This document shows, one piece after another, positions 8,040 to 17,800 of a stretch of 64,000 nt of DNA. The notes below the pieces were generated by a model. It searched no databases, was not told the DNA's origin, and saw only the letters and a program-made list of their open reading frames with translations. Both the position numbers and the translations under genes were made by a program. The first letter of the stretch is position 1; every line of letters starts with the position of its first letter. Source of the DNA: Amycolatopsis sp. GM8 (lineage in GTDB: Bacteria; Actinomycetota; Actinomycetes; Mycobacteriales; Pseudonocardiaceae); NCBI RefSeq assembly GCF_021653975.1, contig NZ_JAJKFK010000003.1, positions 124,001 through 188,000 on the forward strand. Reading direction: 5' to 3'.

Positions 8040-8999
8040 ATGAACGAGGTGACGGCGAAGCGGATCGCGGAGTTCATCGCGCCGCTGCGGGTGCGGCCGG
8101 GGGCGAAAGTCAAGCTGGGCAAGGATTTCGACCCCCGCTACAAGGCCGACTTCCTGAAGAAGAAGGATGGCCGGGAGCTGCTGCGGACCGGGATCAGCTT
8201 GCTCGCCGAGTACCAGCGCCGCCTCGCCGCGCAGAACTCACACGGAGTGCTGATGTGCCTGCAGGCGCTCGACGCCGGCGGTAAGGACGGCACGATCCGG
8301 CACGTGATGAGCGGGGTCAATCCGCAGGGCGTGCAGGTGCACAACTTCAAGGTGCCCTCCACCGAGGAGCTCGACCACGACTACCTGTGGCGCTACGCCT
8401 GCCGGCTGCCCGAACGCGGCGAGATCGGCATCTTCAACCGCTCCCACTACGAGGAGGTGCTCGTGGTGCGCGTGCATCCCGAACACCTCGTCCGGCAGAA
8501 GCTGCCGCCGGAGGCCAAGGGCAAGGACGTGTGGGAGCGGCGCTACCGCGAGATCAACGACTGGGAGCGGTACCTGACCGACAACGGGTTCCACGTCGTG
8601 AAGCTGTTCCTCAACCTGTCCAAGGAGGAACAGCGGATCCGGTTCCTCAAACGGATCGACGTGCCCGACCGCAACTGGAAGTTCTCCGCCGCCGACGTCC
8701 GCGAACGCGAATACTGGGACGACTACCAGGTCGCGTTCTCGGAGATGCTCTCAGGGACCAGTACGTCGTGGGCGCCGTGGTACGTGATCCCGGCCGACCG
8801 CAAGTGGTTCGCCCGGATCTGCGCCGCGGCGATCATGGTGCACACCCTGATCGACATCGACCCGCAGTACCCGACGGTCAGCGCGGAGGCCCGGGCGGAC
8901 CTGCTCGACGTCCGCAAACGCCTCGAAAAGGAAGCACCCAAGGGCGCCGCCGCCGATCCCTACGAGAAGAAGATCGCGGCGCACAAGCGGGCGGGCTAG
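8040..8999 (+). CDS. ppk2: polyphosphate kinase 2 family protein
   Basis: A 319-aa PPK2-type phosphotransferase that moves phosphate between inorganic polyphosphate and nucleotides. It has a Walker A loop ALDAGGKDGTIRHVMSGVNPQG, the FKVPS segment typical of PPK2, the DYLWRYACRLPERGEIGIFNRSHYEEVLVVRVHPE stretch with the Walker B/lid region, and ISWEQ-like features further on. The length fits single-domain PPK2 (class I to III). Start ATG 8040 is preceded by GGAAGGGG; an in-frame ATG at 8016 has no such site. The preceding CMD-type gene ends 41 bases upstream and a P-type ATPase follows. Polyphosphate and ion pumping are both stress responses, though a link is only inferred. Confidence 0.93.
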   Translation: MNEVTAKRIAEFIAPLRVRPGAKVKLGKDFDPRYKADFLKKKDGRELLRTGISLLAEYQRRLAAQNSHGVLMCLQALDAGGKDGTIRHVMSGVNPQGVQVHNFKVPSTEELDHDYLWRYACRLPERGEIGIFNRSHYEEVLVVRVHPEHLVRQKLPPEAKGKDVWERRYREINDWERYLTDNGFHVVKLFLNLSKEEQRIRFLKRIDVPDRNWKFSAADVREREYWDDYQVAFSEMLSGTSTSWAPWYVIPADRKWFARICAAAIMVHTLIDIDPQYPTVSAEARADLLDVRKRLEKEAPKGAAADPYEKKIAAHKRAG

Positions 9000-9020
9000 C
9001 CGGCAGATCGGAGGCGCAGC

Positions 9021-11684
9021 ATGACCGAGCAGGCCGAACGGCGGGCCGTGCACGCCGGGACGTGGTACTCGCGGACACCGGCGGAGACCACGCGCGCCCT
9101 CGGCGTCGACCCGGCCGCCGGCCTGTCGCCGGCGGCCGCGGCCGAACTGCTCAGCGCGAACGGTCCCAACGCGCTCCCGGAGGAGCGGCCGAGCCCGGCC
9201 TGGCGGCGTTTTCTCGCCCAGTACCGCAGTTACATGCAGCTCATCCTGCTCGCCGCCGCCATCGTGTCGCTGCTGATCGGCCAGTGGACCACCGCGATCC
9301 TGCTGGTGTGCCTGACCGTGCTCAACGCCGTCGTCGGGCTTCGCCAGGAGGGCAAGGCGGAAAGCGCGATGAACGCGCTCAAGTCGATGATGAAGGCGAC
9401 GGCGCGGGTCCGGCGCGGCGGGACCGAGTCGGTCGTGCCCGCCGAGCAACTCGTCGTCGGCGACATCGTGCTCCTGAGCGCGGGTGACCAGGTGCCCGCG
9501 GACGGGCGGATCCTCGAGGCGAGCGCGCTGCAGATCGACGAGTCCTCGCTGACGGGCGAAAGCGTCCCGGCGGCCAAGGACAGCGACGCGCTGCCGCAGC
9601 CCGGGCTCGGGCCCGGCGACCAGACCGACATGGCGTTCATGAACACCCCGGTCACCCACGGCAGCGGCGTCCTCGTGGTGACCGCGACCGGCGCTGCCAC
9701 GGAGCTGGGGAAGATCTCCGGAATGCTGTCGGAGACCGCGCGCGAGCAGTCCCCGCTAACCCGCGAGCTCGACCGGCTGACGCTGTGGATCGCCGCCGCG
9801 GCCGGGCTCACCATGATCGTGATGTTCGTACTCGGGCACAACCGGGGCCAGGCCTGGGACGCGTTGTTCGTCAGCGCGGTTTCCCTTGCCATCGCGGCGA
9901 TCCCGGAGGCGCTGCCGACGGTGACGCAGACGATCCTGTCGCTCGGCGGGGTCGATCTGGCCAAGCGCCACGCGATCGTCAAGGACCTGCCGTCGGTCGA
10001 GACGCTGGGGTTCACCTCGGCCATCAATTCCGACAAGACCGGCACGCTGACGATGAACCAGATGACCGCGGTCGAGGTGGTGGACGCGACCGACCGGTAC
10101 ACCGTGTCCGGCAGCGGGTACGAACTCGAAGGCACGGTGCGGCACACGGCGGGTCGCGAGCCGACGATCGAGCACGCGATCCTGCCCTATCTCGTGGCGA
10201 ACGACGCCAAGATCGAGAACGGTCACGTGGTGGGCGATCCCACCGAGGGGGCGCTGCTGGTGCTCGGGCACAAGGCGGGGCTCGACATCGACGCGACGCG
10301 CGCGGCGTGCCCCCGGCTGGCCACCCTCCCGTTCGACCCGTCCTACAAACTGATGGCGACGTTCAACTCCACAGTGGACAGTGCGGGCCGCCCGGTCGTC
10401 CGGTGCTTCGTCAAGGGCGCCGCGCCGGCGGTGCTCTCGCGCACCGCGTCCGTGCCGGCCGGCGCACGGGAACATCTGGAACGCATGGAGACCGCCGGAC
10501 GGCGGGTGATGGCCGCGGCGATCCGCGACCTGGACCCGGCCCAGTTCGACGCCGACGGCGACCTGCTGCGGTATGTCACCGGGCTGACGATGACGAGCAT
10601 GGTCGGCATGGTCGACCCGCCGCGCGCCTCCTCACGCGACGCGGTGGCCGCGGCGCACGCCGCCCACATCCGGGTGCGCATGATCACCGGGGACGACGTG
10701 ATCACCGGCGCGGCGATCGCCCGGCAGCTCGGGATCTCCGGCGAAGCCGTGCTCGGCACGGATTTCGCCGCACTGCCCGAAAACGAGCGTCTGGCCCGGG
10801 TCGACGGCATCGGCGTGCTCGGCCGGGTGGCGCCCGAGCACAAGGTCCTGCTCGCCGAAACCCTGAAGCAGAAGGGGCAGGTCGTCGCGATGACCGGTGA
10901 CGGCGTCAACGACGCCCCGGCCATCAAGGCCGCGGACATCGGCATCGCGATGGGCAGCGGGACCGAGGTCGCCAAGAACGCCGGCCGGATGATCCTGTCC
11001 GACGACAACTTCGCCACCATCGTGTTCGCCGTCGAGCAGGGCCGCAAGATCTACGACAACCTCACGAAGTACATCCGGTTCGTGCTCATCCTGCTCGTCG
11101 TGTTCGTGCTGACCTTCCTCGGCGCGGCGGTGTTCGGCATCGCGGCGGGCGAGCCGTTCAACCCGGCGCAGGTGCTGTGGATCCACTTCATCGTCAACGC
11201 GGCGTTCGGGTTCGCGCTCGGGTTCGACCGGGAGAGCCCCGGGCTGATGGCGCGGGTGCCGCGGCCGCGCGGGCAGTCGGTGCTCACCACCGGTGTGCTG
11301 GTGACCGTCGGCCTGGCCGGGCTCGCCATCGCCGCCGCCCTGCTCGGGCTGCTGGCCTTGGGGCAGGCGCGGTTCGGCGATCCGCGGGTCGCGAACTCGA
11401 TCGCGTTCACCTCGTTCGCACTGTGCCTCATCGTCGCCGCGCTGGAGTGCCGGAGCGAGACCGCGACGGTACTGACCACGAGCACCTTCGACAGCAGGCA
11501 GATGAACTGGGCGCTGTTCGGGGAGTTCGTGCTCGCCGTGCTGGTGACCCAGATGGACGCGTTCCAGCGCCTGCTCGGCACGACACATCTCACCGCGCTG
11601 CAGTTCGGCTGGGCGGTGGTGCCGGCCGTGGCGCTGCTCGTGGTGTGGGAATTCGGCAAGTTCGTCGCCAGGGAGCGATCATGA
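9021..11684 (+). CDS. P2-type cation-transporting ATPase
   Basis: An 887-aa pump with every P-type ATPase signature: N-terminal cation-ATPase domain, TM1-2 (LILLAAAIVSLLIG; TAILLVCLTVLNAVVG), the TGES loop, TM4 with IPEALP, phosphorylated Asp338 in DKTGTLT, nucleotide domain, TGDGVNDAPAIKAADIGIAMG hinge and six C-terminal helices. PEALP in TM4 and the overall length place it in the P2 (Ca2+/Mg2+/Na+) group; the transported ion is not decidable. The residue before Asp338 is Ser, preceded by Asn rather than the usual Cys-Ser. A good GGAGG precedes the ATG. The stop overlaps the start of the DUF2252 gene by four bases. Confidence 0.93.
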   Translation: MTEQAERRAVHAGTWYSRTPAETTRALGVDPAAGLSPAAAAELLSANGPNALPEERPSPAWRRFLAQYRSYMQLILLAAAIVSLLIGQWTTAILLVCLTVLNAVVGLRQEGKAESAMNALKSMMKATARVRRGGTESVVPAEQLVVGDIVLLSAGDQVPADGRILEASALQIDESSLTGESVPAAKDSDALPQPGLGPGDQTDMAFMNTPVTHGSGVLVVTATGAATELGKISGMLSETAREQSPLTRELDRLTLWIAAAAGLTMIVMFVLGHNRGQAWDALFVSAVSLAIAAIPEALPTVTQTILSLGGVDLAKRHAIVKDLPSVETLGFTSAINSDKTGTLTMNQMTAVEVVDATDRYTVSGSGYELEGTVRHTAGREPTIEHAILPYLVANDAKIENGHVVGDPTEGALLVLGHKAGLDIDATRAACPRLATLPFDPSYKLMATFNSTVDSAGRPVVRCFVKGAAPAVLSRTASVPAGAREHLERMETAGRRVMAAAIRDLDPAQFDADGDLLRYVTGLTMTSMVGMVDPPRASSRDAVAAAHAAHIRVRMITGDDVITGAAIARQLGISGEAVLGTDFAALPENERLARVDGIGVLGRVAPEHKVLLAETLKQKGQVVAMTGDGVNDAPAIKAADIGIAMGSGTEVAKNAGRMILSDDNFATIVFAVEQGRKIYDNLTKYIRFVLILLVVFVLTFLGAAVFGIAAGEPFNPAQVLWIHFIVNAAFGFALGFDRESPGLMARVPRPRGQSVLTTGVLVTVGLAGLAIAAALLGLLALGQARFGDPRVANSIAFTSFALCLIVAALECRSETATVLTTSTFDSRQMNWALFGEFVLAVLVTQMDAFQRLLGTTHLTALQFGWAVVPAVALLVVWEFGKFVARERS

Positions 11685-13093
11685 CACAACTGGACGAGCG
11701 CCTCGCCCGCGGGCGGGCGGCTGCCAACGCGACTCCGCTGGCAGCACACGGAATCTGGGAAGCACCCCCGGACCGGCCGGACCCGGTGTCGCTGCTGGAG
11801 GCACAGGACGCCACCCGCGAACCGGACCTGGTTCCGGTGCGGCACGGGCGGATGCTGGTGTCCCCCTTCACCTTCTACCGCGGGACGGCGAAGATCATGG
11901 CGTCCGATCTCGCGGGCACCCCGGTGTCCGGGCTGGACGCGCAGCTGTGCGGGGACGCGCACCTGTCGAACTTCGGCCTGTTCGCCTCACCCGAGCGGAC
12001 ACTTCTGTTCGACCTCAACGACTTCGACGAGACCCTGCCGGGCCCGTTCGAGTACGACGTGAAGCGGATGGCGGCGAGCTTCCTGATCGCGGGGCGGAAC
12101 AACGAGTTCAGCCACGCCGACGCGCTCGCGGTGGCCGTCGAGTCCGCCGCGGCGTACCGGGAGGCGATGGCCGAGTTCGCGCGGATGCGCACGATGGACG
12201 TCTGGTACGCCCGGCTCGACGAGTCCGAACTGCGGAACGCGGTCGAGGGCGAGGAGTCCACAAAGGACAAGAAGGTCCGGAAAGAGTTCAAGGCCGCGGA
12301 AAAGACCGCGACGAAGACGGCCGCGAAGGCCCGCACGCGGGACAGCACGCAGGCGCTGGCGAAGCTCGGCGAACTCGTCGACGGGCGCTACCGGATCGTC
12401 AGCAAGCCGCCGCTGATCGTCCCGGAGCGGGAACTGAAGGCGCTCTACGGGTTCGGCCCGGAGACGGTGACCGCCGTGGTGAACGAGCAGTTCAAGGCCT
12501 ACCGCGAAACCCTGCCCGACGACCGGCGCCAGCTGCTGGACCGGTTCCGGATCGTCGACACCGCACGGAAGGTGGTGGGCGTCGGCAGCGTCGGCACCCG
12601 CGCGTTCATCGTGCTGCTGCAGGGGCGCGACGCCGACGACCCGCTGTTCCTGCAGATCAAGGAGGCGATGGCCTCGGTACTGGAGGACCACCTGCCGCCC
12701 AGCCGCTACCCGCGGCACGGCGAGCGCGTCGTGCGGGGCCAGCGGATGATGCAGGCCGCGAGCGACATCTTCCTCGGCTGGACCACCGGCCTCGACGTCA
12801 ACCGGCACTACTACTGGCGCCAGCTGCGCGACATGAAGGGCTCGGCGATCATCGAGAACATGGTGCCGTTCGGGATGTCGCTGTACGCGCGGATCTGCGG
12901 CTGGACACTGGCCCGCGCGCACGCCCGGTCCGGTGACCCGGTCGCCATCGCGGCCTACCTCGGCACCAGCGACGCCTTCGACAAGGCGATCGGCACGTTC
13001 TCCCGGGCCTACGCCGACCAGACCGAACACGACTACCGCGCCTTCTCCGCCGCGATCGCCTCCGGCCGCCTCCAAGCGGTTGAGGGCATCTAG
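11681..13093 (+). CDS. DUF2252-family protein (kinase-like fold)
   Basis: A 470-aa protein with the DUF2252 motifs: FTFYRGTAKIMASDLAGTP, GDAHLSNFGLFASPERTLLFDLNDFDETLPGPFEYDVKRMAASFLIAG, and later WTTGLDVNRHYYWRQLRDMKGSA. The GDAHLSNFG and FDLNDFDE segments resemble the catalytic HxDxxxxN and DFD/DFG-like motifs of aminoglycoside-phosphotransferase-fold enzymes, so a small-molecule kinase is plausible; no substrate is known. A Lys/Ala-rich helix (about 195-225) is inserted in the middle. Its ATG lies inside the ATPase stop (ATGA), so the two are translationally coupled. It is convergent with the Lrp gene, four bases apart. Confidence 0.9.
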   Translation: MTQLDERLARGRAAANATPLAAHGIWEAPPDRPDPVSLLEAQDATREPDLVPVRHGRMLVSPFTFYRGTAKIMASDLAGTPVSGLDAQLCGDAHLSNFGLFASPERTLLFDLNDFDETLPGPFEYDVKRMAASFLIAGRNNEFSHADALAVAVESAAAYREAMAEFARMRTMDVWYARLDESELRNAVEGEESTKDKKVRKEFKAAEKTATKTAAKARTRDSTQALAKLGELVDGRYRIVSKPPLIVPERELKALYGFGPETVTAVVNEQFKAYRETLPDDRRQLLDRFRIVDTARKVVGVGSVGTRAFIVLLQGRDADDPLFLQIKEAMASVLEDHLPPSRYPRHGERVVRGQRMMQAASDIFLGWTTGLDVNRHYYWRQLRDMKGSAIIENMVPFGMSLYARICGWTLARAHARSGDPVAIAAYLGTSDAFDKAIGTFSRAYADQTEHDYRAFSAAIASGRLQAVEGI

Positions 13094-13097
13094 GTCG

Positions 13098-13601
13098 TCA
13101 CCGTGGCGGCGGGGTGGAGCGGCCCCAGCCCTTGGTCGAGGTGTGCCGGTCCAGCAGCGGCCATACGCGGTAAGGGATGACCGTGTTGATGATCAGCGTC
13201 GTGTCGGTGTGTTTGACCCCGGCGACGTTCACCAGGTCCAGGGCGATCCGCTGGATGTCGCCGACCGAGTGGGCGGCCACGAGGACCACGAGGTCCTCCC
13301 GGCCGGCCTGGGTGCGCGCTTCGAGGACCTCCGGCACGTCGTGGAGCCGTTCGATGGTCTCGCTCAGCATGCGCTGATCGACTTCCAGGCTGATGTGCGC
13401 CTGAACCGGCAGGCCGATCGCGGACAGGTCCAGTTCCGGCCGGAAACCGCGCAGCACACCGGATTCCTCCAGCCTGGTCATCCGCGCCTGGATCGTGTTG
13501 CGGCTGACTCCGAGGTCGCTCGCCAGCTGGGCGACACCGATCCGCCCGTTGCGCTCGAGCCGTCCGATGATCTCCGCGTCGAGCCGGTCGAATGTTGTCA
13601 T
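13098..13601 (-). CDS. Lrp/AsnC-family transcriptional regulator
   Basis: A 167-aa regulator: N-terminal winged HTH (FDRLDAEIIGRLERNGRIGVAQLASDLGVSRNTIQARMTRLEESGVLRGF) and a C-terminal RAM/AsnC ligand domain (PVQAHISLEVDQ... VLEARTQAGREDLVVLVAAHS). Such proteins sense amino acids and often control a divergent amino-acid catabolic gene. The neighbour across about 150 bases is an amino-acid dehydrogenase, so that gene is the likely target. ATG 13601 is favoured over GTG 13610 because AAGGAG lies eight bases before it but touches the GTG. The C-terminal tail beyond the domain (STKGWGRSTPPPR) is short and basic. Confidence 0.92.
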   Translation of the reverse strand: MTTFDRLDAEIIGRLERNGRIGVAQLASDLGVSRNTIQARMTRLEESGVLRGFRPELDLSAIGLPVQAHISLEVDQRMLSETIERLHDVPEVLEARTQAGREDLVVLVAAHSVGDIQRIALDLVNVAGVKHTDTTLIINTVIPYRVWPLLDRHTSTKGWGRSTPPPR

Positions 13602-13758
13602 ATCGGTCACTCCTTCGGCCCGAGACGCGCGTCATCTTGGCACTCTGCATAGTTCTGGACGGACATGTTGACCGATTCTTCCCGCGTATCGAGAGTTACC
13701 TCAGCAGTGTGACCCACGCCTGTGGGACACGCCACCCTCGACCGCTGGAGGAGTCCTC

Positions 13759-14838
13759 GTGACCGCGCAGACCGTCCTCGACGCCGACGCCGGCGTCTTC
13801 GATCGCCAGGCCGCCCTGGGCACGACGCACGAGCAAGTGATCTTCTGCCAGGACGAGCGGTCGGGGCTGCGCGCGATCATCGGGATCCACCACACCGGGC
13901 TGGGCCCGGCCCTGGGTGGCACCCGTTTCTATCCGTACCGGTCCGAGCAGGCCGCGCTCGCCGACGTGCTCCGGCTGTCGGAGGGCATGACCTACAAGGC
14001 GGCCGCCGTCGGATTGCCGCTGGGCGGCGGGAAGTGCGTGATCATCGGCGATCCGCTGGTGCGCAAGACGCCGGAGCTGTTGCACGCCTACGGCAGGTTC
14101 GTCGACTCGCTCGCCGGCCGCTACATCACCGCGGCCGACCTGGGAACGACGGCCGAGGACATGGACGAAGTCGGCACGGCGACGCGGCATGTGGTCGGCC
14201 GCACCGAGCAGGCCGGCGGGTCCGGCGACACCGGCTGGTCCACCGCGTATGGCGTGTTCCAGGCGATGCGGGCGGCCGCCGCCGTGCAGTGGGGTACCAC
14301 CGGGCTGGCCGGGCGGACGGTCGGGGTGGAAGGTGCGGGCAAGGTCGGGTATCACCTCATCGGCCTGCTCACCGCTGCCGGTGCGCAGGTCGTCGTCACC
14401 GACCCGGCGGACGGAGCGCTGCAGCGTATCCGCGCCGCTTATGACAGCGTGCGGGTCTCCTCGGCGGTCATCGAGGACCCGATCGACGTCTACGCCCCGT
14501 GCGCATTGGGGAGCACGCTCACACCCGCTTCGGCGAACGCTCTGCGGGCGTCCGTGGTCTGCGGCGCCGCGAACAACCAGCTGCAGGACCGGACCGTCGC
14601 GGCGACCCTGGCCGACCGCGGCGTGGTGTGGGTTCCCGACTACATTGCCAACGCGGGCGGGCTCATCCAGGCCAACGGCGAACGGCTCGGCAAGTCACCA
14701 CAGGACGTCCGGGCGGACATCGAAGCGATCAGCACCTCCGTCACCGACGTCATCGTGCAGGCCGGGCAGACCGGTGTCACCACCGCCGCGGTGGCCGACG
14801 CGATGGCCCGGCAACGCCTCGCGCGGGCAGCGCGCTGA
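13759..14838 (+). CDS. Leu/Phe/Val-type amino-acid dehydrogenase
   Basis: A 359-aa NAD-dependent oxidative deaminase of the Glu/Leu/Phe/Val dehydrogenase family. It has LGPALGGTRFYPY, then GMTYKAAAVGLPLGGGKCVI with the substrate and catalytic lysines, TAADLGTTAEDMDEVGTATRHVVGR, and the nucleotide-binding GAGKVGYHLIGLL. The length (about 360 aa) matches the octameric branched-chain and Phe enzymes rather than glutamate dehydrogenase. It yields a 2-oxoacid, NADH and ammonia. The GTG start has GGAGGAG before it. An Lrp regulator is divergent, and a 2-oxoacid:ferredoxin oxidoreductase lies 36 bases downstream; a Phe or branched-chain substrate fits both. Confidence 0.93.
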   Translation: MTAQTVLDADAGVFDRQAALGTTHEQVIFCQDERSGLRAIIGIHHTGLGPALGGTRFYPYRSEQAALADVLRLSEGMTYKAAAVGLPLGGGKCVIIGDPLVRKTPELLHAYGRFVDSLAGRYITAADLGTTAEDMDEVGTATRHVVGRTEQAGGSGDTGWSTAYGVFQAMRAAAAVQWGTTGLAGRTVGVEGAGKVGYHLIGLLTAAGAQVVVTDPADGALQRIRAAYDSVRVSSAVIEDPIDVYAPCALGSTLTPASANALRASVVCGAANNQLQDRTVAATLADRGVVWVPDYIANAGGLIQANGERLGKSPQDVRADIEAISTSVTDVIVQAGQTGVTTAAVADAMARQRLARAAR

Positions 14839-14874
14839 CCATCCGTTCGCCGCACCCGGAACAGGAAGACGGCA

Positions 14875-17800
14875 ATGACTGACACTCTGCGGGACCACGC
14901 GGCCACCGCGTACGACCTGAACGACCGGTACCGCGCCGGTGCCCCGCCCGTGCTGCTGACCGGTATCCAGGCGATCGCCCGGTTGCTCGTCGAGCAGCAC
15001 GAGCTGGACCGCCGGAACGGACGGCGGACGGCCTGCTTCGTGTCGGGATACCAGGGCAGTCCGCTGGCGGGTGTGGACCGGTTGCTCGACGGGATGCCCG
15101 ACACCCTCGCCGCGAACGACGTGACCTTCGTGCCCGGCCTCAACGAGGAACTCGCGGCCACCTCGGTCTGGGGTTCTCAGACGGACCTGCCCGCCGGTAC
15201 CTCGCGCTACGACGGCGTCGTCGGTATCTGGTACGGCAAGGGGCCTGGTCTGGACCGGGCCACCGACGCGTTACGGCACGCGAACCTGTTCGGCACCAAC
15301 CCGAACGGCGGTGCGCTGCTGCTCGTCGGCGACGACCCGGGCAGCAAGTCGTCCACGGTTCCCGCGGTGAGCGAACGGTCCCTGGCGGCGCTCGGTATCC
15401 CGGTGCTGTTCCCGCGCACCGCGGCCGAGATCGTCACCCTGGGCCTGCACGGGATCGCGATGTCCCGGGCGTCGGGCTGTGTGGTCGCGCTGAAGATCGT
15501 CGCCGATGTGGCGGACGGCGCGTGGGCCGTGGACGACACCGTTTCCCGCGTCCGGACCACGACTCCCGAGACCGTGTGGGAAGGACGGCCCTGGACCTAC
15601 CGGCAGCGCGTCGTCGACCTCGCCCCGGGCCACATCCAGTCGGCGGAGGCGGATTTGTACGGCCCGCGCACCGCCACCGTCCTGGCCTACGCGGCGGCCA
15701 ACGACCTCAATCCGGTCGAGGTCGATCCGCCCGCGGCGACCGTCGGGCTGATCGCCTCCGGTAGCACCTATGACGCGCTGCGCCAGAGCCTCGTCGACCT
15801 CGGTGTCGATGACGTCCAGCTCGCGCCGTCCGGCGTCCGGGTCATGCGGATGGGCCTGATCCATCCCGTGGATCCGGCCGCCGTCGTGGAATTCGCCGCG
15901 GGACTCGAGGAAATCCTCGTGGTGGAGGACAAGACCGCGTTCCTGGAGACCAACGTCCGGGACGCGCTCTACGGGACCGCCCACACACCCCGCGTCCTCG
16001 GCAAGAAGGACGCCCACGGCCGGCCGCTCGTGCCGCATGACGGCGAACTGACCCCTGGGCGATTGGCGGGGCCACTGCGCCGGGTCCTCGGCGACCGGCT
16101 TCCGCTGGCCGCCCCGGCGTCCGGCCCGATCCCGCTCCCCCTGTTGAGCACGTCACGCGCGCCCTATTTCTGCAGCGGATGCCCACACAACAGGTCGACC
16201 GTGCTCCCCGAAGGTTCCCTCGGCGGGGGCGGCATCGGCTGCCACACCATGGTGACGCTCGAAGCACGGGAAGCCTCGTCGGTCATCGGGATCACGCAGA
16301 TGGGCGGCGAAGGGACACAGTGGATCGGCCAGGCGCCGTTCACCGATGTCCCCCACATCTTCCAGAACGTGGGTGACGGCACGTACTTCCACTCCGGTCA
16401 GCTCGCCGTGCAGGCGTGCGTCGCCGCCGGGGTCAACATCACCTACAAGCTGCTCTACAACGAAGTCGTCGCGATGACCGGCGCCCAGGACGCCGAGGGG
16501 GCGCTGGGCGTCGAGGCGCTGACCCACAAGCTCACCAGTGAGGGCGTCGGCCAGATCATCATCTGCGCCGACGAGCCGGGCCGGCACCGGCGCCGCAAGC
16601 TCGCCAAGGGCACGCTGCTGTGGCACCGGGACCGGCTCGACGAGGCGCAGCGCCGGCTGCGCGACACTCCCGGGGTCACCGTCCTCATCTACGACCAGCA
16701 CTGCGCCGCCGACGCCCGGCGGCAACGCAAGCGTGGAACGCTGCCGGCGCGCCCGACCAGGGTCGTGATCAACGAAGCCGTCTGCGAGGGCTGCGGCGAC
16801 TGCGGCAGGAAGAGCAACTGCTTGTCGGTCCAGCCGGTGGACACCGAGTTCGGCCGCAAGACCCGGATCGACCAGACCTCCTGCAACACCGACTACAGCT
16901 GCCTCGACGGCGATTGCCCGTCCTTCGTCACCGTCGAGATCGACCCCGGCGCCCAGCGGGCCCGTCACGAGATCCCCGAACCGCCGAAGGTCCCGGCTCC
17001 CGCGTCGGCTGGGCCGTCCGAGACCCAGGACGTGTTCCTCGCCGGTATCGGCGGCACCGGGATCGTCACCGTCAACCAGGTGCTCGCGACCGCCACCCTG
17101 CTGGCCGGCTACGACGTCGAGACCCTCGACCAGACCGGGCTGAGCCAGAAGGCCGGCCCGGTCACCGGTCACCTTCGCTTCTCCGCCAAGGATCTCGAAC
17201 CCTCGAACCGGGTCTCGCCGGGCGCTTCGGACTGCGTCCTCGCGTTCGACCTGCTGACCGCCGCCGAGCCGCGGAACCTGGCGTACGCCAGTCCTACAAC
17301 GACCGTCGCCATCGCCTCGACCAGCGAGACACCGACGGGCGACATGGTGTACGACCCGGCCGTCGCCTATCCGGCGGCGGAGGAACTCGTCGAGCGCCTG
17401 GCATCCGTCACCGCCGAACTGCACACACTCGATGCCCTCGCCGCCGCGCAGACGCTGTTCGGGAACAACGCGGGCGCCAACTTCCTCGTCGTCGGCGCCG
17501 CGTACCAGAGCGGCGCGTTGCGGATTCCGGCCGACGCCATCGAGGAGGCGATCGGCATCAACGGGGTCGCCGTGTCCGCCAATGTCGCGGCGTTCCGCTG
17601 GGGCCGGGCCGCGGTCGCGGCACCGGATGCCTTCGCGGCCGCGGTCGCACCACGGGAACGGGCGAAGAAGGTCATCCCGCTGCCGGCCTTGGCCGGGTCC
17701 ACCCTCGACGGCGAGGTCCGCCGTCTCGTGGAGCTTCGGGCTTCCGAACTCGTCGGGTTCCAGAACATGCCGACGGCCGAGAACTACATCCGGTTCGTGC

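Noticed and set aside
13611-13758. A TTGACC -35 box (13668-13673) for the amino-acid dehydrogenase
   Set aside because: No acceptable -10 hexamer stands at 16-18 bases, so it is not listed as a promoter.
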